Below, one piece after another: positions 56,701 to 64,000 of a stretch of DNA of 64,000 bases; positions within the stretch are counted from its first letter, which is position 1, and each line of letters opens with the position of its first letter. Origin of the DNA: Balanoglossus misakiensis. Taxonomy: Eukaryota > Hemichordata. The position numbers and the translations under genes are program-made. The stretch lies in contig CM082590.2 of assembly GCA_040954595.2 (NCBI GenBank), positions 8,246,001-8,310,000 of the forward strand, in the 5' to 3' direction. The notes beneath the pieces were generated by a model that did no database searches, was not told the origin of the DNA, and saw nothing but the letters and a program-made list of their open reading frames with translations.

Positions 56701-58529
56701 TAAAGGCCCATATTTGCAGAGGTGGGCATCTCTATAGATATAAACAATATGCCTTCTGTCTGTGAACAGAACTGTTTTTATGGGAAACAATAGAGAAACA
56801 AAGGGTTAACTGTGCATCACACATGCCCCTTTAAGAGTTGCTGACAGCAGCCATGCAATATCCTAGGCCACAACGCAGTGACTGATGGGGTCAATTTTGA
56901 TGAATCATCCGCTATTTATTTCTCGCGACCCTTCACTCGATATAACATCATTATTGGTTTACTGAAATCACCTCAAAGCAAAGCTCACATCAATTCTCGA
57001 TGGGTATAATTTATTGTCAGGGTACTGACACAGAATATAAGTGCTGGCACGTTAATAAGATTAACAAGATGGATTTTTTCACCTGAAGTTCCTGTCCTGT
57101 TACTAGTAATATTTGACGGGATGGTGCCGATACGTCTAGTTGCGTGGGTATTTTCAGGCCTACACGTGACTAAATACATGTCTGTGATTGCTGATTCAGA
57201 ATTTCTATCAACTGTAAGGCATACTAGTCCCAACTGTTAGAAATTCTAGATCATCCGTCATTATTATATTAAGTCACTTTTAACCGTCCTGTACCACTAT
57301 ACAAAGACTGGTACATGCAGTGAACATTTTCTGTGTCGTGTTTCCATGGCGTTTCTGACCACACACTCGTTGACGTTTCAAACTTGTGAATAGATGGACG
57401 CCAATTAGAAATTCCTTTGGTTAAATTTGACAGATGGTTGACTGTATTCTACAATGTATAACACAAATCTGTAACTGGACATTTCGATGCAGACTATGTC
57501 GAGAGAAAAGACCACACAACTTTTCATATTTAAAAGCGGTTGCACACTTTCTTCGAAGAAAACAAGTCTGGCATGACCAATTCTCGACTAACCTGACATC
57601 AAGATGGACTGAAGGATGCACTGTGGTTCCAAGGTCATCAAGTTAGCGGCGATTGGCGATAATTACCGGACCGCAGGGGGAATAGTAGATCTCGCTGGGT
57701 GCCGCGACGGCCACTAAGACAGGGGACTCCAAACGCCCGACTGTGCACACCCGATGAAACATCCAACAAAATACAAGTGTTGGTTTGTCCCAACACGCAA
57801 AGGCTTCATTTTGTACCCTTTGTTAGTACACCTAGTCACCTTTACAAAAAAACTATGCAAAGATTGACTATGTCGTGTCGTAAAAGGGACATACCACTGT
57901 CGTGACTACGGCGAAACCCTTGGTTACTAAGATTATATATAAATCCAGACCTTGAAACATAACAGGGGTCAGCGTTTTCAGTTTGGCGTGCTCTCAATAG
58001 CGGTTGCTGACCAAAGCAGAGTGAGTGAGAAAAGGCGACAAACGCCCCAATTCTTGACACACATTTCAGTGAACGTTTTACATAATCTCACAAATGGTGA
58101 TTTGTCAAACCATCATGTAATTTAATATATCAAAATTAAGCTGCATGGTGGAAGTTCTTTGGCCAATTTTGATTTATGCGTGAGATCTCCGGACAAGAGG
58201 GTATATTCACGTCCACGGCAGTGGGGGCATTTAATTTGGTCAAACGCTTGCTGTTGTTTTAAATCACGAATTAAAGTTGTGCACACACATTTTTAGTTGC
58301 CAGAGATTTTAGGATACCAGCACTGTCAACTGCTAGCCTCTGAAGTATAAGTTAGTTTCTTTGAGAAGGGGAAGCCCAGTTGCCAGTGCGCACGTGAGGT
58401 TTGACGGACTAGTGATATTCCACATACCACTGTCGCGTGAAGGGTTTAGGCACAGCTGCTACTGGCGAGGGATTAGGGAAGAGCCATTTGTTTTCTGTAG
58501 GGGTGGATAAAGGAATTTTTTTTTGGGGG

Positions 58530-58668
58530 GGGGGGATAAAAATTGATGACAGATGGTGCGGAGGGAAAATGAGGACTGGCAAACAGAAAAAAAATTCAGC
58601 TGAAAGAAATTACTGATATACGAAACCCCCCCCCCCCCTCCCAGAAATCAACTGGTTCTCCCCTTAGA
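58530..58668. repeat. G-run/C-run flanked dispersed repeat
   Basis: Starts with a long G run and ends with a C run next to CAGAAATCAACTGGTTCTCC, so the ends are partly inverted. It shares two blocks with 42445-42525, one of them inverted. Confidence 0.5.
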
Positions 58669-59099
58669 GGGCTAAACGGCTCTGTGTATAGGAAGATGTC
58701 TATGAGACACCGTCGTTTCAAATTCGGCACACAGCACTGAATAGCCCCGGTGACAATAGAACGACAATGTTTGCCAACACGCTTGACTGAACACCCCGGA
58801 CACTACAAAGAATTTAACAATTTTGTGCGCGATTGCAAAGTTTCTAACGTCATAACGGTTGCTAGCGATTGTCCGCGACCGTGTCTGAGTGCAGGCTTTG
58901 ACTTGTCGGCCATGTTTCATTCTCGCTTGGGTGTTCATAGGAATTTAAGAATCGTTAAAAATCAACAGGGAGGATTTAATAGACTTAGCCGGGTTAGCAC
59001 GTTTGAACGAGAATAACAGTTACTGCACTGGTCCTTGAAGAGACACCGTGTGATGATGTAGATGGTCTGACAGCGACTTTGTAGGGACAAGAGGGTGGG

Positions 59100-59195
59100 G
59101 TATTGGGGAGAGAGAGAAGGAAAGAGATGGAGCGAGGGGGAGAGAGGGAGAGAGAGAGAGGGGTTAGATAGATGGATGGATGGATGGATGGAAAG
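59100..59195. repeat. GA-rich tract followed by (GGAT)n
   Basis: Purine-rich GAGAGA/GGGAGAGAG sequence, then about five GGAT units. Confidence 0.9.
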
Positions 59196-62100
59196 TTTTA
59201 GAGAACGCGAGAGATATATGGGAGACATTGAGACAGACAGACACTTTTTGACAGGAAACTGACCACCACGCTATTCTATTTACGATCCCACGATCACGAC
59301 AAAGTGGGCCACAATGGTGACAAAGAAATGTCTCTTGCCGCAAAATTGCACCTTATCACCTTGGGGGTCAAGTGCACTGACCCAGAATGTCATGTTCAGG
59401 GCGAACGAGATCTCACAGTATCAAGACATCTTAATCTAAGCGGAGCAGCAGACGACACAAACACCTGTTGATGAAGCCCTCGCTATAAATATACATGACA
59501 TGACGTCAAGTTGTCATGTACATCTATAGCAAGGGTACTTATAATTGAAATTAAGTCCGGACCTATACTTGGTTAAGGTAGAATGCGCCTTGAAAAGCAA
59601 TCTTTCATATTTAGATTATCCTCTCGTAAAATTGAGAAAAAAATGGGGGTCACCGCGCACAATTTTGAATGAGAGAGCAAAATTACGTCAAATTGTCGTA
59701 AATTTGTAGTTCAAAATGGCCGCCAGTATCTGTGCATGTGAACACTACACTACAGCACAATTTTTGGTATTGACCAAAACTTGTGAAAATACAGAAGAAC
59801 TCTGAATAGTGAAAGTGCCTCGAATCAAAGGATTCAAATATAATCCATTTAAAGTGCATCGACCGGAGAAGTCGCTTCAGAACGGACAGAGCAAAGCCAA
59901 TCGTGACACAATGCGCGCATTTTATGCCAATTTACAGAATGACCTGTTGGTTTTACCAGGGCTTTGTTGCCACCATTTGCACGCCGCGCTGTCCAAACAC
60001 CACAACTCGAATGACCGCCACCAAAAAACTTAATGTGGTTCTTTGACAACCGCGGTTGTAAACATTATCGTTTCTCTCTCGGGAATTTCTCCCCAGACGT
60101 AGTGATGGGCTCACTCAGTCTCCCGGCACACCTACTTGTAGTTTGTCGAAGGAACAAGACTTTGTGTCGCTCTGAAGGAGGTGTACACAAACGATAAGAA
60201 CGAAAGTCGTGTTGGAACAAATGTAGCTCTCGTTACCAACTGATGAATGATTTAAGGGAAAATGTTGACATTTCTGCAACTAGATGACCCAATTTGCACT
60301 TTTGGGTATACACGCCTCCCAAAATGTTATCTCATGCCTTAGAATGATGTCTTTCTAGTTTGCAATGCAAAAGTCGACAGGCAAAAAGCGGACAAACTAT
60401 GTACTCCTGGAAATCCCAGGCCAATATTTCGACTCGAAGTTTGTGGTAAATGACGCGAAACATCTTCCAAGTTTTCAGTAAGTTGTAAGACAACTAATAT
60501 AACACTTGAGGCTGTTATCGTACTTTACAACCATGTTATTCCACTTGAATGTTTAGGACAGCATGCAATCATGGTCAGCCTAGGAAAAATGGAGCTTTAT
60601 CGAAACTGAACGTTCATGTAAATGAACGAGCACGTCTGTAAATGTTCACACTGCACGAAACACCTAAACGACAGTACAAGCGGATCGATACACCAAAATG
60701 CTCCAAAATTTTGGCCAGATTCGGCCAATTTCTCTCATAAACGAAGTTGTGTACTTCCAGACGAGAATGTCCCGAACATACCATGATTCTTGTGCAGTGG
60801 TCGTGCGCGCACATCCCGTGCTTTCCCAGGGCCTTGACGTTCAAGGTCCCGCGTTTATCTTTATGACGTATTACAACACACAGTTTCACACGCACCTTGG
60901 CAACCCAACAGTAGACGACAAATCTTCAAAGGTCTCCACGCTTTGGTGACAACCAGCCCCAGGCCACCAGGGGCCGGCAACCGACTAGAAATAAAATTTA
61001 TACTACTACTTCCACCAGAAATTATGACCCCACGCCCCTATTTGGGCATTATCCCGTCAAAGAACTGAACAACACATTAAAAGTTGCCGAAAGCAGTGTA
61101 CGTCCTTGCACACAAATCTAAGAGCAGCAATTTGGAGATGTGTAATTAACGAAGACATGCAATTATCTATAACGGCGACCTTTGCAAGGCTGTTAAGTTT
61201 GGAAAGATTTAAAATAACGACCGACAGTATTTGTCGTCTGAAGATTGCAGCACGAGCATGCGAATGACCTTTCCTGTAATCTCTGCACCCCTTCACCAAG
61301 TTCCAGATTCCGACTGCTCTGTTACGAGCAACGGAGATAGGAAGAAACCATTCCGTTCAGAGGTTACAGGGTCAGCCAATTCATCGTAGTGTGTTTGAGA
61401 CAAACTGAAGTAACAGAGCGACCGAAGGTGTCACTCCTCTCGACCAATTGTCCGGGTGACGGGGGCAAGAATGAAACGAGTTCAACATATTTGACAGATA
61501 GATGTGAAAGCCAGATCTCGAGTGATTACTGAAGGCGTGGTTTGTTTGGCGTCGCACTCGAAACGCTTTCTCCTATATAACTTTAAATTACAGAGAGATT
61601 CCAAAACATGCTATGAATGTATTGGAAAGTTTAAACGTACAGCTAAACTTGTCAAAGGCAAACAACCAATCGGGCTGCAGCAAGAAATATTTCAAAAGCA
61701 ACAAAACACACACAACGAATTGCCTCATTGACAGTGGAGGAAAACCTGTGTCCTTAAACGCAAGGACCATTGACCATAAAAGTGAGCCTGAAGCATGCCG
61801 GGAATTAGAGACCTCATTGAGCAGTTTTTGACCCCGAAGCACCTTGGGACTAAGTATTACCAATCCGGGGGTTGTAAACATGCCAGCCAACACAAAAGTG
61901 GCCCCGAAATTAATGTCCATATCAGATCCCCATGGTATTTGGCCCCGACACGATAGATGGAAGTGGGGCATGTTTCGACACAGTTTAGACGGGGCAATAT
62001 CCGGGGAGGGGGCATCTAGGGCTCGCATTTTAAGTCCTTTGCAGAAACACTCTTACTGCATAGGTACAAAATTGTCTTCAGAAGCTGTCACTCAATATAC

Positions 62101-62639
62101 CTGGGAGGTCTAGGTGTGGAACCCCCTGCTTTAGAATACACATTGTTAGGAGTAACACCCCCGTTTCAATGTCGACTTTTCCTGTAGAAAGCCAAAAATA
62201 TAACGGTCCTTGCAGATTAAACGCAATTGGCCAATTGGTGACATGACGTCAAAATATGCGATGATACACATAATATATTTTATGGAGTGACCTCGCCCTC
62301 ATAAGCACCAAGTTTGGTGACGTCACTAGCCTTCTCTCAAGTACCTGCAAAGCCCAGGGCTTTCTTAAAGGGCTACAAAATCGCTCATCAAGTGTTTGAT
62401 TTTCTCTGTCGGTATCTAATATCCGTAGGTCCACTTTTTCTAGGTCTCAGCAGATTTACAATAAAGTCTTATAGAATTCAATTTTGAAGTTGATTTCTAT
62501 AATGTCCCATCATTGGCGAATCACTAGATTTGTTTTATCGCCACTGTGCTGTGTTACATCTAGCCTAAAATCCCATCACTAGTTGCGAAGTTGCGTATTC
62601 ATTGGATGGTGGTCATTTTTCAAAGCGATCTGCTATCTA

Positions 62640-62720
62640 GTTTGGCGTGGTTAAAAGTATACGGTCACCTATGGCCAATTAAGATCTGGCCAATCACAGA
62701 TTTTCAGTGGTGGCACCATA
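62640..62720. repeat. Dispersed repeat, inverted copy of 21.39-21.48 kb
   Basis: GGTCACCTATGGCC, AGATCTGGCCAATCACAGAT and TTTCAGTGGTGG are the reverse complement of blocks at 21385-21475. Confidence 0.6.
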
Positions 62721-64000
62721 TGTTCTTTAGAACATTATAATACACAATTTTTGCCATTTATGGACATATATAAATTGGAGGTGTCTATGTGCCTTTAACA
62801 AATTGCAATGTCACTATGTTTGTAGTTTCGAAGTAATTTTCTTACAGATTTTTGCGCGTTGGTATGGAAACTGATTCTTACATCAAATCTATATTAAGTT
62901 GGACGGGGTGATGCATGGTCTGCAGATGGTTCATCGACCACAGTTGGCCTTTATGTCAGGACAAATTTAAACGCCATGAAAGAAAACTAGCTTGGAATAC
63001 ACAGTTCACACTGCCAATTGTACAAACGGGAATCAACACAACAACCGATTTTCTATTTGAACAGTGGTTACCGGGGTGCAACTCTGGCGATTGTGGCAGC
63101 CCCAAATGGGGACAGATATCGCGCAGGCGCACCAAGCAGGTTCCATTCATGATCCAACAGAGTGGGTTATCACCTCCAGGCAATGCTCACTCACCAAAGA
63201 CCGTTGTGGTTCTTCACCCAAATGTGGTCGTTAATTGGCCTGGTGTGAATCCACCAGATTTAACATCACCACACAACACCAAACGTAGCAGTAAAACCTG
63301 AACACGCACTGGCCAATAGGCGATGAAATTGTTTGCCATCTTTCTGGTAAATAGAGTCTTTGACCTGTCTGACCATGCAGACCAGGTCTGGCGACTACAT
63401 CCACAGGTGATATACAACGACTGCCTCTGTGCCAATTACCCTGTTAAAATCAGCGCACGTCTAATACCCCAGAAACGACAGAAACGACCAAATCTACATG
63501 TCTGGTAATCAGAGCAGAAACTAAGCCTAGCGTCTGGTTAGAAGTTGTTTTATGTACATCCCCAGACGCGAACAACCATGAACAGAATTCCTTCACGTTC
63601 CCGCACACCCTTTCAACCCTGGGGTCTTACAAGCTACCGACGCAAGACTAGGTCATTCTTTGGGGGTTCTTTAAGATCTGAACACCACCCTTACGCACTG
63701 TGCTCTCCAAACAGAGCAGGCACACTCTCCAAAGAGCGGAGAAGATTATGCACTCCTGGCGGTTTTCTGAAGCACTCCACCGCTAACAAAGACTCACCTT
63801 GTCCGCTGACAATGGACCTGTGCGCACGGACAATACTCAGCGTTGACCCGGACCAGTGGCTTGCACTGCACTGCAGCCCCCTGTTCTTGTGTCCAATACC
63901 GAGAAACCACCAATGTTGAATTGTAGCATGGAAAACGGCCACTGGACGATAATCTTTGCCGCAGTTTCATGAAAATGACCCTTCCACAAGTGATGTATAA

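Larger units (their letters stand above)
49189..64000. other. Right end, no supported gene
   Basis: Both strands were read for exon-like stretches and known motifs; none was convincing. Open frames stay under 150 codons and have random-looking composition (for example 62915-63301 and 63545-63919, plus strand). It may hold regulatory DNA or noncoding transcripts. Confidence 0.4.

Noticed and set aside
63545-63919. 124-codon plus-strand open frame near the right edge
   Set aside because: Composition looks random, no motif is recognised, and an opposing frame of similar quality overlaps it.

Overview
The window is invertebrate animal nuclear DNA. It has spliceosomal introns with GT..AG borders, long AT-leaning intergenic tracts and many short palindromic elements. 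Only three protein-coding genes can be supported: an intronless TRIM-NHL protein, a 7-exon methylsterol monooxygenase and a 10-exon secreted protein with a peptide:N-glycosidase F-like module. A cluster of miR-92 hairpins adds a clear RNA locus. TRIM-NHL genes and clustered, vertebrate-like miR-92 copies fit an invertebrate deuterostome (hemichordate or lancelet type) best, but a lophotrochozoan is not excluded and no species can be named from the sequence.

Layout. 0-22 kb is a repeat landscape: a CT-rich array (1.37-1.8 kb), a 177-bp tandem array (3.7-4.7 kb) next to an inserted MITE, a ~690-bp tandem array (6.1-10.4 kb), a ~735-bp foldback element (11.05-11.8 kb), tRNA-like SINE heads set in 500-600 bp tandem units (12.1-14.3 kb), a very G-rich ~70-bp minisatellite (16.1-17.9 kb) and a ~375-570-bp tandem array (18.2-21.0 kb). 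At 22.3-24.5 kb lies the TRIM-NHL gene (+). At 28.1-31.8 kb lies MSMO1 (-), an endoplasmic-reticulum sterol C4-demethylation oxidase with all its histidine clusters intact. It is head-to-head, about 1 kb apart, with the 32.8-36.9 kb gene (+), a ~748-residue predicted secreted protein with a signal peptide, a thioredoxin-like stretch, a protease-associated (PA) domain and a PNGase F-like C-terminal half.

Downstream of and convergent with that gene, four miR-92 precursors lie within 1.2 kb on the minus strand (37.5-38.7 kb). A fifth sits at 49.1 kb on the same strand, and a doubtful miR-25/92-like sequence lies on the plus strand at 39.5 kb. The rest of 38.7-64 kb shows no convincing coding exon; it holds MITEs, microsatellites and dispersed repeats, and may include the primary transcript of the miR-92 cluster.

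The genes do not form an obvious pathway. The two strongest items are the miR-92 cluster and the PA plus PNGase F-like gene. Exon borders were set by reading splice sites and frame by eye; no alignment, folding program or expression data was available.
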